From Pseudomonas rhizosphaerae (GTDB lineage Bacteria > Pseudomonadota > Gammaproteobacteria > Pseudomonadales > Pseudomonadaceae): 64,000 bases of DNA. The notes beneath the pieces were generated by a model. The model was not told where the DNA came from. It was given only the letters and a program-made list of their open reading frames with translations, and did not search any database. Below, in pieces: positions 26,060 through 35,787 of the stretch. Positions within the stretch are counted from its first letter, which is position 1. Every line of letters starts with the position of its first letter. The position numbers were made by a program, and so were the translations under genes. The stretch lies in contig NZ_CP009533.1 in assembly GCF_000761155.1 (NCBI RefSeq), positions 3,830,001 to 3,894,000 of the forward strand, read 5' to 3'.

Positions 26060-26377
26060 TCAGTTATCGGCGACGGCGTTCTTGGCCAAAATGGCGTTGG
26101 CCAGGTCCATGTCGGATGCTTCCAGACCAGGGTTCTGCGCACGGACTTTCTGGATCGCGGCTTCCAGATACGGGCCGCGGATACCGCCTTCGCTGGCCAC
26201 GAAACTGCCGGCATCGTCCTGGGCCGCGATGATCAGCTTGTGATCCTTGAAGGTCAGGTAGGAAGAGCCGGTGGTGGCGCCGGAAGAGAGCACATTGCGC
26301 CAGAAGGGATCGGCCATGGCCGAACTGACGGGCAAAGACAGCAATGCGAGGGTAGCAACGGCAGTTTTGAGGCGCAT
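26060..26377 (-). CDS. Small secreted DUF2388 protein
   Basis: This is a 105-residue protein with a signal peptide (hydrophobic stretch ending SSAMA near residue 22), probably periplasmic. The body has the pattern of the Pseudomonas-specific DUF2388 family (FWRNVLSSGATTGSSYLTF, a basic and acidic middle, and an ANAIL motif close to the end). Function is unknown. The ATG at 26377 is preceded by GGAG; the longer frame lacks such support. It shares an intrinsic terminator with betT. Confidence 0.75.
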   Translation of the reverse strand: MRLKTAVATLALLSLPVSSAMADPFWRNVLSSGATTGSSYLTFKDHKLIIAAQDDAGSFVASEGGIRGPYLEAAIQKVRAQNPGLEASDMDLANAILAKNAVADN

Positions 26378-26498
26378 GATCGAGACTCCACAGTGTGATC
26401 CGGTACGAATGTAATCCGGGGCAGTTGTCGTTCGCACGTTGGATACGGCCAACCGCAGTCAAGTTCCCCAAGGCGATCGACCTGCCCATCGCGGTGCT

Positions 26499-28286
26499 CT
26501 ACATCGCGTCGATGCGCGGGGTCACACGCAGCACCTCCTCGAGCGTGGTGAGGCCGGCAGCGATCTGCCTCGCACCACCCAGGCGCAGGCTGCGCATGCC
26601 CTCCCTGCAGGCCTGGCGCCTGAGCGCGGCGAAATCGGTATTGGCGCCGATGCACGCCTTCACCCCGTCGCTCATCAGCAGCACCTCGTACACCCCGGCC
26701 CGCCCGCAGTAGCCGGTGTCGCGGCAGCGCGAACAGCCTACGGCTCGTCGTGCGCCCTTGGGTACGGCCATGCGCCAGGGCTCGATGAGCGCCGTCCAGG
26801 TGTTCGGGTCGACCCGCGCCGGTGCCTTGCAGTCTTCGCACAGCGTGCGTATAAGGCGCTGCGCCATGACGCCCAGCACCGTGGCCTTGATCAAATAATG
26901 CGCGACCCCAAGTTCCAGCAGGCGAGTGATCGCACTCACGGCATCGTTGGTGTGCAGGGTCGACACCACCAGATGGCCGGTCAGGGCCGCCTGGATGGCC
27001 ATCTCGGCCGTCTCCAGGTCGCGGATTTCACCGACCATGATGATATCCGGGTCCTGCCTCATCAATGCGCGCAGGCCACTGGCGAAATCCAGGTCGATGT
27101 TGTGCTGCACCTGCAGCTGGTTGAAGGCCGGCTCGACCATCTCGATCGGATCTTCGATCGTGCACAGGTTGATCTGCGGCGTCGCCAGCTGTTTGAGGGT
27201 GGTGTACAGCGTGGTGGTCTTGCCCGAGCCGGTGGGCCCGGTGACCAGCACGATGCCGTGGGCCTGGGTGGTCATCTGCTGCCAGCGCCGCAGGTCGTCG
27301 GCGGCCAGGCCGAGCTGGGCAAAATCCTTGAGCAACACCTGAGGGTCGAAGATGCGCATGACCATCTTTTCGCCGAAGGCGGTGGGCAGGGTGGACAGCC
27401 GCAACTCGATCTCCTGGCCCCCGGGCAGGCGGGTCTTGATCCGCCCATCCTGGGGCTTGCGTTTCTCTGCGACGTTCATGCGCCCCAGGCTCTTCAGGCG
27501 GCTGACGATGGCCAGGGTGACCTGCTCCGGGAAGCGGTACACGCAATGCAGCAAGCCATCGATGCGAAAGCGCAGCGCACCGAACTCGCGCCGCGGCTCG
27601 ATATGAATGTCGCTGGCGCGCTGCTCGAACGCGTAGTGGAACAGCCAGTCGACGATGTTGACGACGTGCTGGTCGCTGGCGGCGGGCGCGGCCATGTCGC
27701 CCAGTTGCAGTAGTTGCTCCAGATTGCCCGTGGCACTGGACTGGCCCTGGAACCTGGCGCCGCTGACCGAGCGCGCGAGTTGGAAAAACTGTTCGGTGAA
27801 GCGCTGGATGTCGACGGGGTTGGCCACCACCCGCGTGATCGTGCGCTTGAGCACATGGGCCAGATCGGCTTCCCACTGGCGCTGCCAGGGCTGCGCGCTG
27901 GCGACGGTGACGCTGTACTCGTCCACGGCCACGGCGAGGATGCCGTGGCGCAGTGCAAAGGCCTGGGGCATCAGGGCAACCACGGTGGGTACGTCGATGC
28001 ACAGAGGGTCGATGCGCAGGTAGGCTTGCCCGGCGTGGTGGGCCAGCCACTGGCTCAGGGCATCGAGGTCAAGCAACTGCCCCGGTTGGCGCGGATCGGG
28101 TAGCCGGCAATCCGCCAACCGTTGCAGCGGGTGAAGCCGGAGCGCACCTGCGTGCTGGAAATCCTTGTGCAGCGCTTGAGCGGTGTGTGGTTCGATGAGC
28201 CCGTCGGCGAGCAGGTCGTCGACCAGTTCATCGATGTCCAGGTCGCAGTCGTGGCGATGCCGGTGGGGAGTGGCGACGAGGGTCAT
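26499..28286 (-). CDS. Orphan GspE/PilB-type secretion ATPase
   Basis: This 595-residue AAA-type ATPase belongs to the type II secretion/type IV pilus assembly family. It has an N-terminal MshEN-like region, Walker A GPTGSGKTT near residue 350, the Asp box region, a Walker B-like segment DPDIIMVGEIRDLETAE, and a zinc-binding four-cysteine element (CEDC near residue 480 and CSRC near residue 517). All catalytic elements look intact. AAGGAGG precedes the ATG at 28286. No pilin, secretin or inner-membrane platform gene lies nearby, so its partner machinery must be elsewhere. The gene upstream is an ACT-like protein on the same strand. Confidence 0.85.
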   Translation of the reverse strand: MTLVATPHRHRHDCDLDIDELVDDLLADGLIEPHTAQALHKDFQHAGALRLHPLQRLADCRLPDPRQPGQLLDLDALSQWLAHHAGQAYLRIDPLCIDVPTVVALMPQAFALRHGILAVAVDEYSVTVASAQPWQRQWEADLAHVLKRTITRVVANPVDIQRFTEQFFQLARSVSGARFQGQSSATGNLEQLLQLGDMAAPAASDQHVVNIVDWLFHYAFEQRASDIHIEPRREFGALRFRIDGLLHCVYRFPEQVTLAIVSRLKSLGRMNVAEKRKPQDGRIKTRLPGGQEIELRLSTLPTAFGEKMVMRIFDPQVLLKDFAQLGLAADDLRRWQQMTTQAHGIVLVTGPTGSGKTTTLYTTLKQLATPQINLCTIEDPIEMVEPAFNQLQVQHNIDLDFASGLRALMRQDPDIIMVGEIRDLETAEMAIQAALTGHLVVSTLHTNDAVSAITRLLELGVAHYLIKATVLGVMAQRLIRTLCEDCKAPARVDPNTWTALIEPWRMAVPKGARRAVGCSRCRDTGYCGRAGVYEVLLMSDGVKACIGANTDFAALRRQACREGMRSLRLGGARQIAAGLTTLEEVLRVTPRIDAM

Positions 28287-28388
28287 GCGGGGCCTCCTTG
28301 GCGGTGCGCGATCTGTCGTGCCACACAGCCTAGCGCCCGTGCCCAAAGTTGCCGTCATGGCAACCGTTGCCGCATTTGTCTCGCTCGC

Positions 28389-28715
28389 TCAAGCGTACGA
28401 CTGCACCTGGGCCGGGTGCTGGGCGTCGGTGATCTGCACGTCGAAAACGCTGATCAGGTTGCGCATTTTCTCCGCGATCACTTGCGCCCGGTGCCAGGTC
28501 AACTCGCCGACCTGTACCTGGATCTGCAGGCTGTCCGCCATTTGCACGGCGCTGAGCTGGCAAGGAATCAGGTACTGCATGGCAAACAGATTGAGCACCC
28601 GACACAGCACGTCGGCCTCGATCTCTGCACTCAGGCTGAACTGCACGGTCGTGGTGAGGTTGCCGGCAGCCCAGACATCGGGGCGCGGCGGGGTCAGCAG
28701 TTCAAAGGCAGACAT
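28389..28715 (-). CDS. Hypothetical ACT-like small protein
   Basis: This is a 108-residue protein without a signal peptide or membrane segment. The central part (about residues 28-100) has the alternating pattern of an ACT-type regulatory fold, and resembles the small subunits of acetolactate synthase only weakly. GGAG precedes the ATG at 28715. It is divergent from an Lrp-type regulator with about 127 bp between starts, which suggests that the regulator controls it. It lies about 100 bp upstream of the orphan secretion ATPase on the same strand, so co-transcription is possible. I would not assign a function. Confidence 0.6.
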   Translation of the reverse strand: MSAFELLTPPRPDVWAAGNLTTTVQFSLSAEIEADVLCRVLNLFAMQYLIPCQLSAVQMADSLQIQVQVGELTWHRAQVIAEKMRNLISVFDVQITDAQHPAQVQSYA

Positions 28716-28842
28716 GGGCGATCTCCGTGGTGAATGCAAGAAAGTTTCCCACGTCCATCGGGGCATTTCTTGCCTGACTTTGCGAGTATTCGAGCTATCT
28801 TGAATTGGGCAAGTCTAAAAAATCGAAATTGGAGATAAATCT

Positions 28843-29313
28843 ATGCAAAGCCCGTTGGATGCTTACGACCGACGTATTCTGGCGTTGCTGCAAGAAGACG
28901 CCACGCTGTCCAGTGCACAGATCGCCGAGCAGGTGGGCTTGTCGCAGTCGCCGTGTTGGCGGCGCATCCAGCGGCTCAAGGAGGAGGGGGTGATCAGGGC
29001 CCAGGTGACGCTGCTGGACCGCAAGAAAATCGGCCTGAACACGCAGATATTCGCCGAGGTGAAGCTCAACGCCCACGGCCGCTCGAATTTCACCGAGTTC
29101 ACGGAAGCGATACGGGGTTTTCCAGAGGTGCTGGAGTGCTACGTGCTAATGGGCAACGTCGATTTTCTACTCCGTATCGTCACGCCGGACATCGAAGCCT
29201 ACGAGCGCTTCTTCTTCGAGAAGCTGTCGATGGTGCCGGGCATTCAAGAGGTGAATTCGACGGTGGCGCTGTCCGAAATCAAGTCGACCACCAGCCTGCC
29301 GGTGGATCGGTGA
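28843..29313 (+). CDS. Lrp/AsnC-family transcriptional regulator
   Basis: This 156-residue protein has an N-terminal winged helix-turn-helix (about residues 5-60; AQIAEQVGLSQSPCWRRIQR) and a C-terminal RAM ligand-binding domain (about 65-145) with the GNVDFLLRIVTPD core. Such regulators respond to amino acids. The ATG follows TTGGAG. It is divergent from the ACT-like gene, a usual layout for an Lrp-type regulator and its target. The effector cannot be read from sequence. Confidence 0.88.
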   Translation: MQSPLDAYDRRILALLQEDATLSSAQIAEQVGLSQSPCWRRIQRLKEEGVIRAQVTLLDRKKIGLNTQIFAEVKLNAHGRSNFTEFTEAIRGFPEVLECYVLMGNVDFLLRIVTPDIEAYERFFFEKLSMVPGIQEVNSTVALSEIKSTTSLPVDR

Positions 29314-29324
29314 CTGGCGAGATC

Positions 29325-29364
29325 AGCCGCTCCTACAGGTTCACAACACCCTGTAGGAGCGGCT
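29325..29364. repeat. REP-type palindrome between lrp-type gene and CYTH-CHAD gene
   Basis: AGCCGCTCCTACAGG and CCTGTAGGAGCGGCT form a perfect 15-bp stem around a 10-base loop, between convergent stop codons. It is a short member of the GCTCC-TACAGG repeat family seen elsewhere in the window and can act as a terminator in both directions. Confidence 0.75.
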
Positions 29365-29400
29365 GGCAGCCGCGAAGAGGTCAGAAAAACACCACAAAGC

Positions 29401-30768
29401 TTACTTGCGCAGCAACAGTTTCCACGCGCGATTCTGGCTCACGGCAATGGCCTGCTGCATCCGCGCATCTAGCACTTCATCGCTGATGTCCAGGCTGGCC
29501 AGGGCGTGCAGCTTGTTCAGCTCGCCGAACAGGCGGTCGACTTCCGGTACGTCCAGCACGCCGCGGGCCAGGTGCAGCCAGCTCTGGATACGTTCGATAC
29601 GCGGCAACTGCTCGGCCAGGTCCTCGGGTTGCTGCTGGTAGCGCGGCAGTTGCAGCGCCGCGCCTTCCTCGGCCAGCAGATGGCCCAACCAGCTTTGCAA
29701 CTGGGCGCTGCCCTGGCGGTTGCCGCGGTTGTTGCGTTCGACCGTCCACAGACGGCCCATCAGCCAGCGGGAGGTGTTCAGCGAGAACTGGCCCCAGCGC
29801 ACGTCCAGCAACTCTTCGGCGAACTGTTCGGGTGCGGCCTTGCGCACGTCTTCGTCGTCCTGGCCGGCCTGCACCAGGGGGCGCCAGTCTTCGAGCAGAG
29901 CATCGAGGGTGGTGCGCAGCTCGTTGCTGCTGGCACGCGGCGCGGCCTGGCCCAGGCTGCCGACCAGTCCGCGTAACTCGATGAGCTGTTGCACCCAGTC
30001 CTGCAGCAGGCGCCAGTGGCCATTGAAGCGGTACTGCTCGGCCAAGCGCTGGCTGTTCGCCAATAGGTGCCAGGCCAGGGCAGTGAAGGCGTCGTCCAGC
30101 GTGGTCTCGGCGTTCAATTCCGGGGCGGGCAGGCTCAGGGCGTAGCTGTCCGGATCGCTGAGACGATAGCCGCGCTCGGCCTTGCTGATGTCGCAAGGCA
30201 TCAGCGGCAGTTTCTCGGCCAGTTCGGCGGCCAGTTCCAGCAAGGCTGCCGGCTCGCCTTCACGCAGTTCCAGTTCCAGTTCGCAGATCTCTTCGGACTG
30301 CTTGCCGACGATGACCTTGCCCAGGTCCAGGGCCGCTTCGATCACCACCCGCGCCTTGCCACGGCCCCAGGCGATTTCCGCGCGCTCGCGGACGAAGTCG
30401 GTGGTGAATACCGGCTTGATGGTCTTCTTGTCCAGCTCGGCCAGTTGCTCGGGCCAGCATTCGCCGTCGAGCTTCTTCAGGTCGAGCTTGGCCTTGGGCA
30501 GGTTCCAGTCGTATTCGTTGCGCTGCGACAGCCCGGCCACGCTGCTGCCACGGGTCTTGAGCGTCTGGATGACTTCTTCGCCATCGCGGCGCAGGCGCAG
30601 GGCGACCTTGGCGGCTGCCAGTTCGCGTGCAGGCGTGTCGAAGTACTGGTTGAACAGCTCTCGGCGCTCCCAGCCACTTTTGTTGCGCTTTTTCAGCAGG
30701 GGGTGCTCACGCAGAGCAGCGAGCGTTTCGCGGCTGACGCGCAGTTTGATTTCGGTTTCTTTGTGCAT
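29401..30768 (-). CDS. CYTH-CHAD domain protein (inorganic triphosphatase-like)
   Basis: The 455-residue protein joins an N-terminal CYTH domain (signature ETEIKLRV at residues 3-10, the ExExK type) to a C-terminal CHAD domain (about 220-455) with conserved histidine and basic residues. The E. coli homologue YgiF hydrolyses tripolyphosphate, and CHAD domains bind polyphosphate. A triphosphatase acting on polyphosphate is therefore likely. The ATG at 30768 gives the ExExK motif at its usual place, but I see no strong Shine-Dalgarno sequence. It is divergent from argE. Confidence 0.82.
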   Translation of the reverse strand: MHKETEIKLRVSRETLAALREHPLLKKRNKSGWERRELFNQYFDTPARELAAAKVALRLRRDGEEVIQTLKTRGSSVAGLSQRNEYDWNLPKAKLDLKKLDGECWPEQLAELDKKTIKPVFTTDFVRERAEIAWGRGKARVVIEAALDLGKVIVGKQSEEICELELELREGEPAALLELAAELAEKLPLMPCDISKAERGYRLSDPDSYALSLPAPELNAETTLDDAFTALAWHLLANSQRLAEQYRFNGHWRLLQDWVQQLIELRGLVGSLGQAAPRASSNELRTTLDALLEDWRPLVQAGQDDEDVRKAAPEQFAEELLDVRWGQFSLNTSRWLMGRLWTVERNNRGNRQGSAQLQSWLGHLLAEEGAALQLPRYQQQPEDLAEQLPRIERIQSWLHLARGVLDVPEVDRLFGELNKLHALASLDISDEVLDARMQQAIAVSQNRAWKLLLRK

Positions 30769-30907
30769 GAGGGGGCAATCCAAGCGCTGGCGGACAACAA
30801 CGCGCTGATGACTAGATAAGGCCGTGCAGTGTACAGCAGTCGTGCCACGGCGGTTTATTCTTGGCGCTCGATGGCTCTATGATGGGGCTCGTCCCGGGAG
30901 GATCGCC

Positions 30908-32062
30908 ATGCCATTGCCGTCCATGCAGGAACAGTTCGCCGCCCTCATTGCGGCGCCTTCGGTCAGTTGCACCCAGCCCAGCCTGGACCAGTCCAACGGC
31001 CCGGTCATCGAGCTGCTGGCCAACTGGTTGTCCGAACTGGGGTTTGCCTGCGACATCCAGCAGGTCGAGCCCGGCAAGTTCAACCTGATCGCCACGTTCG
31101 GCAGCGGCCCCGGCGGTCTGGTGCTGGCCGGTCACAGCGACACGGTGCCTTACGACGAGGCGCTGTGGAACACCGACCCGCTCAAGCTCACCGAAGTCGA
31201 TGGCCGTTGGGTCGGGCTGGGCAGCTGCGACATGAAAGGCTTTTTCGCCCTGGCGATCGAGGCGGTGCGTGGCCTGATCGACCAGCCGTTCAAGCAGCCG
31301 CTGATCATCCTGGCCACCTGCGACGAAGAAAGCTCGATGTCCGGTGCCAAGGCGCTGGCCGCCGCCGGTCGTCCGCTGGGCCGTGCCGCGGTGATTGGCG
31401 AGCCGACCGGGCTCAAGCCGATCCGCCTGCACAAGGGCGTAATGATGGAACGCATCGACATTCTGGGTCGCAGCGGGCACTCGTCCGATCCAAGCCTGGG
31501 CCACAGCGCCCTGGAAGCCATGCACGGGGCGATCGGTGAGTTGCTGGACCTGCGTCGGCAATGGCAGCGCGAATACAACAACGCGCAGTTCAGCGTGCCG
31601 CAACCGACCCTGAACCTGGGCTGCATCCATGGCGGCGACAACCCCAATCGCATTTGTGGGCAATGCTCGCTGGAGTTCGACCTGCGGCCGCTGCCGGGCA
31701 TGGACCCCCAGGTGCTGCGCGCTGCGATCCGCAGCAAGCTGGCGCCGCTGGCCGAGCTGCACCAGGTAAAGATCGACTATGCCCCGCTGTTCGCCGAGGT
31801 GCCGCCTTTCGAGCAGCGTGCCGACGCCGAGCTGGTCCGCGTGGCCGAGCGCCTGACCGGGCATACGGCGGCGGCCGTGGGTTTCGGTACCGAGGCACCG
31901 TACTTCCAGAGCATGGGCTGCGAAACCCTGGTGCTGGGGCCAGGCAATATTGCTTGTGCGCATCAGCCAGGCGAATACCTGGAAATGTCACGTTTGCAGC
32001 CTACCGTGCGTCTATTGCGTGAACTGATCGAGCATTACTGCCTCGAATCGGTGATCGCCTAA
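30908..32062 (+). CDS. argE: Acetylornithine deacetylase ArgE
   Basis: This zinc-dependent M20 peptidase-family enzyme (384 residues) removes the acetyl group from N-acetylornithine, giving ornithine for arginine synthesis. The metal-binding LAGHSDTVPYD and the catalytic region CDEESSMSG are visible, followed by a dimerisation domain and the terminal GPGNIACAHQPGEY block. GGGAGG precedes the ATG at 30908. The adjacent argA, on the same strand about 135 bp downstream, encodes the first step of the pathway. Pseudomonads mainly recycle acetyl groups through ArgJ, so this may be a supplementary route or act on a related acyl-amino acid. Confidence 0.85.
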   Translation: MPLPSMQEQFAALIAAPSVSCTQPSLDQSNGPVIELLANWLSELGFACDIQQVEPGKFNLIATFGSGPGGLVLAGHSDTVPYDEALWNTDPLKLTEVDGRWVGLGSCDMKGFFALAIEAVRGLIDQPFKQPLIILATCDEESSMSGAKALAAAGRPLGRAAVIGEPTGLKPIRLHKGVMMERIDILGRSGHSSDPSLGHSALEAMHGAIGELLDLRRQWQREYNNAQFSVPQPTLNLGCIHGGDNPNRICGQCSLEFDLRPLPGMDPQVLRAAIRSKLAPLAELHQVKIDYAPLFAEVPPFEQRADAELVRVAERLTGHTAAAVGFGTEAPYFQSMGCETLVLGPGNIACAHQPGEYLEMSRLQPTVRLLRELIEHYCLESVIA

Positions 32063-32196
32063 TTCAGGCGTGCCCCCGGGCCGCCTTTCATGCAAGGAGT
32101 GCACGCGTGTTGCCAAGCCTGTCACGACGATAACCCTCAGACCGCTGTGCGCCGAATGATGTTTTTCGTCCCACCTTTCTACAGGCTTTTGCAGTT

Positions 32197-33495
32197 ATGC
32201 CCGACTACGTGAATTGGCTTCGCCACGCTTCCCCCTACATCAACGCCCACCGTGATTGCACCTTCGTGGTGATGCTGCCCGGCGAGGGCGTTGCCCACCC
32301 CAACTTCGGCAATATCGTCCACGACCTGGTGCTGTTGCACAGCATGGGCGTGCGCCTGGTGCTGGTCCACGGATCGCGCCCGCAGATCGAAAGCCGCCTG
32401 GCCGCCCGTGGCCTGAGCCCGCACTACCATCGCAACCTGAGGGTCACCGACGCCGCCACGCTGGAATGCGTGATCGATGCGGTGGGCCAGTTGCGGATCG
32501 CCATCGAGGCGCGCCTGTCCATGGACATGGCGTCCTCGCCGATGCAGGGCTCGCGGCTGCGCGTGGCAGGCGGCAACCTGGTCACGGCGCGGCCGATTGG
32601 GGTGGTAGAGGGTGTCGACTATCACCACACCGGCGAAGTGCGTCGGGTTGATCGCAAGGGCATCAACCGCCTGCTCGACGAACGTTCGATCGTGCTGCTG
32701 TCGCCCCTGGGCTACTCGCCCACCGGCGAGATCTTCAACATCGCCTGTGAAGACGTGGCAACGCGGGCCGCCATCGATCTTGCGGCCGACAAGCTGCTGC
32801 TGTTCGGCGCCGAGCCGGGGCTGCTCGACGAAACCGGTCACCTGGTGCGTGAGCTGCGTCCGCAGCAGGTGCCGGCGCACCTGTTGCGCCTGGGCAACGA
32901 TTACCAGGGGGAGTTGCTCGATGCGGCGGCCCAGGCGTGCAAGGGTGGCGTCAGCCGTGCGCACATCGTCAGCTACGCCGAAGATGGCGCATTGCTGACC
33001 GAGTTGTTTACCCGCAATGGCGGCGGCACCCTGGTGGCGCAGGAGCAGTTCGAGCAAGTACGCGAGGCTAACATCGAAGATGTCGGTGGCTTGCTGGACT
33101 TGATCAGCCCGCTGGAAGAGCAGGGCATCCTGGTGCGCCGCTCTCGGGAAGTGCTGGAGCGCGAGATCACCCAATTCAGCGTGGTCGAGCGTGAAGGCAT
33201 GATCATCGCCTGCGCCGCGCTGTACCCGATTGCCGACTCCCAGACCGGCGAGCTGGCGTGCCTGGCGGTGAATCCGGAATACCGCCATGGCGGTCGTGGC
33301 GACGAGCTGCTCGAGCGCATCGAGGAGCGGGCGCGGGCATTGGGTTTGAATACCTTGTTCGTACTCACCACCCGCACGGCACACTGGTTCCGCGAGCGCG
33401 GCTTCGTACCCAGCGGCGTCGAACGCCTGCCTTCGGCACGCGCCTCGCTGTACAACTACCAGCGTAATTCGAAGATCTTCGAAAAGGCGCTGTAG
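32197..33495 (+). CDS. argA: N-acetylglutamate synthase ArgA
   Basis: ArgA acetylates glutamate with acetyl-CoA, committing it to arginine synthesis, and is feedback-inhibited by arginine. The 432-residue protein has an N-terminal amino-acid-kinase-like domain (about 20-285) and a C-terminal GNAT acetyltransferase domain (about 295-432) with the acetyl-CoA loop around EYRHGGRGDELLE. Length and start match the Pseudomonas enzyme. A REP palindrome separates its end from convergent gshA. Confidence 0.93.
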   Translation: MPDYVNWLRHASPYINAHRDCTFVVMLPGEGVAHPNFGNIVHDLVLLHSMGVRLVLVHGSRPQIESRLAARGLSPHYHRNLRVTDAATLECVIDAVGQLRIAIEARLSMDMASSPMQGSRLRVAGGNLVTARPIGVVEGVDYHHTGEVRRVDRKGINRLLDERSIVLLSPLGYSPTGEIFNIACEDVATRAAIDLAADKLLLFGAEPGLLDETGHLVRELRPQQVPAHLLRLGNDYQGELLDAAAQACKGGVSRAHIVSYAEDGALLTELFTRNGGGTLVAQEQFEQVREANIEDVGGLLDLISPLEEQGILVRRSREVLEREITQFSVVEREGMIIACAALYPIADSQTGELACLAVNPEYRHGGRGDELLERIEERARALGLNTLFVLTTRTAHWFRERGFVPSGVERLPSARASLYNYQRNSKIFEKAL

Positions 33496-33517
33496 CGGCG
33501 CATCAGACCGATCGGTG

Positions 33518-33604
33518 GCGCCTTCTTCGCGGGCAGAGCCCGGCTCCCACATGAGATAAGCACATATCCATTGTGGGAGCGGGCTCTGCCCGCGAAAAGG
33601 GCGC
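33518..33604. repeat. REP-type palindrome between argA and gshA
   Basis: The arms GCGCC-TTCTTCGCGGGCAGAGCC and GGCTCTGCCCGCGAAAAGGGCGC enclose GGCTCCCACA/TGTGGGAGC. It belongs to the same family as 12054-12150 and 42546-42636 and lies between convergent genes. Confidence 0.8.
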
Positions 33605-33642
33605 TGCGGTGCAGCAGAGATACCGCAGGGTATTCACTGCGG

Positions 33643-35226
33643 TCAGTTGCTGATGGCCAGGATGCTTGCCTGATAGGAGCCGACGAACACATCGAAATCC
33701 CCCACTTCTTCCGCCTCGAGCGTCGCCTGGGCGGCCAATGAATCGCGGGCTTGTTGTTCGAAGTGCGCCTGGTCCTGGGCGCTCAGGGGCTGTTGCCGGA
33801 AGTACTCGGCATGGGCCTGGCTCTGGCTGAAGGAGAACTCGGCGAAGCTCTGCTTCTGCTCGGCCATCTTCGCCAGGACCTGCGCCGACGGCGTCAGCGA
33901 AGGGTCGCTGACCTTGGCGCGCTGCGCCGCCATCGCCTGGGCATGCTCATCGGTACCCGTGCTGCGATCGAGCAGTGCAGCGACCGCGTCGATACGCTCC
34001 AGCAAATCGCCGGCCCATGCCTTGAGCTCCACCGCCTCGCCATTGCGCTGCAACTGCAGGCCCGGTCGACGACCTTCCTTGACCGTGCTGAGGAAATTGT
34101 CGGTGCACGCCGCGCATTCGTTGCTGTCGATCTGCGGGCTGCTTTCCAGCGCGCAGAACAGCAGGAACGCATCGAGAAAACGCGACTCGGTCAGGTCGAC
34201 CCCCGTGGGCACGAACGGGTTGATGTCCAGACAACGCACTTCGATGTACTGCACGCCACGCGCCATCAAGGCCTGAATCGGGCGCTCGCCGCTGTAGGTC
34301 ACCCGCTTCGGACGAATGTTGGAGTAATACTCGTTTTCGATCTGCAGGATGTTGGTGTTCAGCTGCACCCATTCGCCATCCTTGTGCGTGCCCACCTGCA
34401 CATACGGCGGATACGGCGTGGCCACCGCCTTGCGCAGGCTGTCGGTGTAGCTGGCCAGATCGTTGTAGCACGGCGTCAGGCCGGCCTGGGCATTGCTCTG
34501 GTAACCCAGGTCGCTCATGCGCAGGCTGGTAGCGTAGGGCAGGTACAGGGTCTGCGCATCCAGTTGCTCGAGCTGATGGGCGCGGCCACGCAGGAAGCCG
34601 GCATCCAGCGCCGGCGAGGCGCCGAACAGGTACATCAGCAGCCAGCTGTAGCGACGGAAGTTGCGGATCAGCGCGATGTACGCGGAAGACTGGTAATCGC
34701 GATCGGTACCCACATAACCGTCGGCTTGCTTGAGCACCGGCCACAGCTGCTCGGGCAGGGAGAAATTGTAGTGAATGCCGGCGATGCACTGCATGGTACG
34801 GCCGTAACGCAGGGACAGCCCCTGGCGATAGACGTATTTCAGACGCCCGATGTTCGAGGTGCCGTAATAGGCCAGCGGAATGTCTTCCTCGGCTGGCAGC
34901 GGGCAGGGCATGGAGGGGCTCCACAGGTACTCGCTGCCCAGCTTGCTGTACACGAAGCGGTGGATCTGCTCCAGGCTGTGCAGGGTCTGTGCAGGGTCCT
35001 TGAGTGCGGGCGTGATGAACTCCAGCAGCGACTCGGAATAGTCCGTGGTGACCTGTTCATTGGTCAGCGCCGACCCCAGCGCCTCGGGGTGCGGCGTCTG
35101 CGCCAGACGACCCTCGTGGTTGACGCGCAGGCACTCACGTTCGATGCCATGCAGGCACTGCGCGAGCAGAGAAAGGGTGGCAGGCTCGCCGAGCAGAGTC
35201 AGGCGGCGGTTGAGAAATTCGCTCAA
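33643..35226 (-). CDS. gshA: Glutamate-cysteine ligase GshA
   Basis: GshA joins glutamate and cysteine, the first and rate-limiting step of glutathione synthesis. The protein of 527 residues contains the family blocks [17 protein letters not shown] and [15 protein letters not shown] chose a TTG start at 35226 (reading [15 protein letters not shown]) because AAGGA lies 7 bases before it and Pseudomonas GshA proteins begin with a closely similar MS-LL-RRL-LLG pattern; a GTG at 35241 lies between that ribosome site and the next upstream sequence and is less likely. Together with epsC and the cystine importer it completes the thiol supply in this window. Confidence 0.92.
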   Translation of the reverse strand: MSEFLNRRLTLLGEPATLSLLAQCLHGIERECLRVNHEGRLAQTPHPEALGSALTNEQVTTDYSESLLEFITPALKDPAQTLHSLEQIHRFVYSKLGSEYLWSPSMPCPLPAEEDIPLAYYGTSNIGRLKYVYRQGLSLRYGRTMQCIAGIHYNFSLPEQLWPVLKQADGYVGTDRDYQSSAYIALIRNFRRYSWLLMYLFGASPALDAGFLRGRAHQLEQLDAQTLYLPYATSLRMSDLGYQSNAQAGLTPCYNDLASYTDSLRKAVATPYPPYVQVGTHKDGEWVQLNTNILQIENEYYSNIRPKRVTYSGERPIQALMARGVQYIEVRCLDINPFVPTGVDLTESRFLDAFLLFCALESSPQIDSNECAACTDNFLSTVKEGRRPGLQLQRNGEAVELKAWAGDLLERIDAVAALLDRSTGTDEHAQAMAAQRAKVSDPSLTPSAQVLAKMAEQKQSFAEFSFSQSQAHAEYFRQQPLSAQDQAHFEQQARDSLAAQATLEAEEVGDFDVFVGSYQASILAISN

Positions 35227-35403
35227 GTTGGATTCCTTCACGCGTCAGTCGCCCCGATATGGGGGTGGAGCGGACGGTCTGCAAGGGTGAAGACAAAAAG
35301 GAACCGGCGTCGTCGCCTGGTTTCGATCGGGCAAGGTACAGGCCGTACTGCAATCGACACCGCCTGCGCCGTGCCGAAATTACCGCAGAACGACCCCTTC
35401 GGG

Positions 35404-35787
35404 CTAGAGAACCACGAAAGTACCTTGTGCCTTTGCCATCAGTTTTTCGCCCTGAAGCACCTCGGCCTCGACCACCATGGTGCGTCGGCCGGCGTGCAAT
35501 ACCTGGGCCTTGCAGATCACCTCACCTTCTGACACCGCGCGAAGGTAATTGATCTTGCATTCGAGCGTGACGCTTTGATTATCGAAGCCGTGGGAGGTCG
35601 AGCAGGCCAGGCCCATGGCGATGTCGACCAGGCTGAAGATGGCGCCGCCGTGCATCACCTGTCCGCGGTTGCGCAGGTGTTCGGCCATTGGCAGCGCCAC
35701 TTCCGCCACGCCGGCGTCCAGGCGCCGCACCTCGCAGCCGAGGTTTCGAAAGTAGGCGCTTTGAGTCAGGTCGTCGTCGATCTGCAT
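35404..35787 (-). CDS. PaaI-family (hotdog) thioesterase
   Basis: This is a 127-residue hotdog-fold acyl-CoA thioesterase. The segment RGQVMHGGAIFSLVDIAMGLA matches the PaaI/YbgC-like active-site helix with the conserved Gly-Gly. The start codon overlaps the tex stop codon by one base (TGATG), so its translation is coupled to tex. It probably hydrolyses short or aromatic acyl-CoAs; the real substrate is not clear. Confidence 0.85.
   Translation of the reverse strand: MQIDDDLTQSAYFRNLGCEVRRLDAGVAEVALPMAEHLRNRGQVMHGGAIFSLVDIAMGLACSTSHGFDNQSVTLECKINYLRAVSEGEVICKAQVLHAGRRTMVVEAEVLQGEKLMAKAQGTFVVL

Noticed and set aside
23965..26214. 749-codon open frame on the minus strand opposite betT
   Set aside because: It is antisense to a complete BCCT transporter and passes through the bidirectional terminator at 26011-26047, so it is not a plausible gene.
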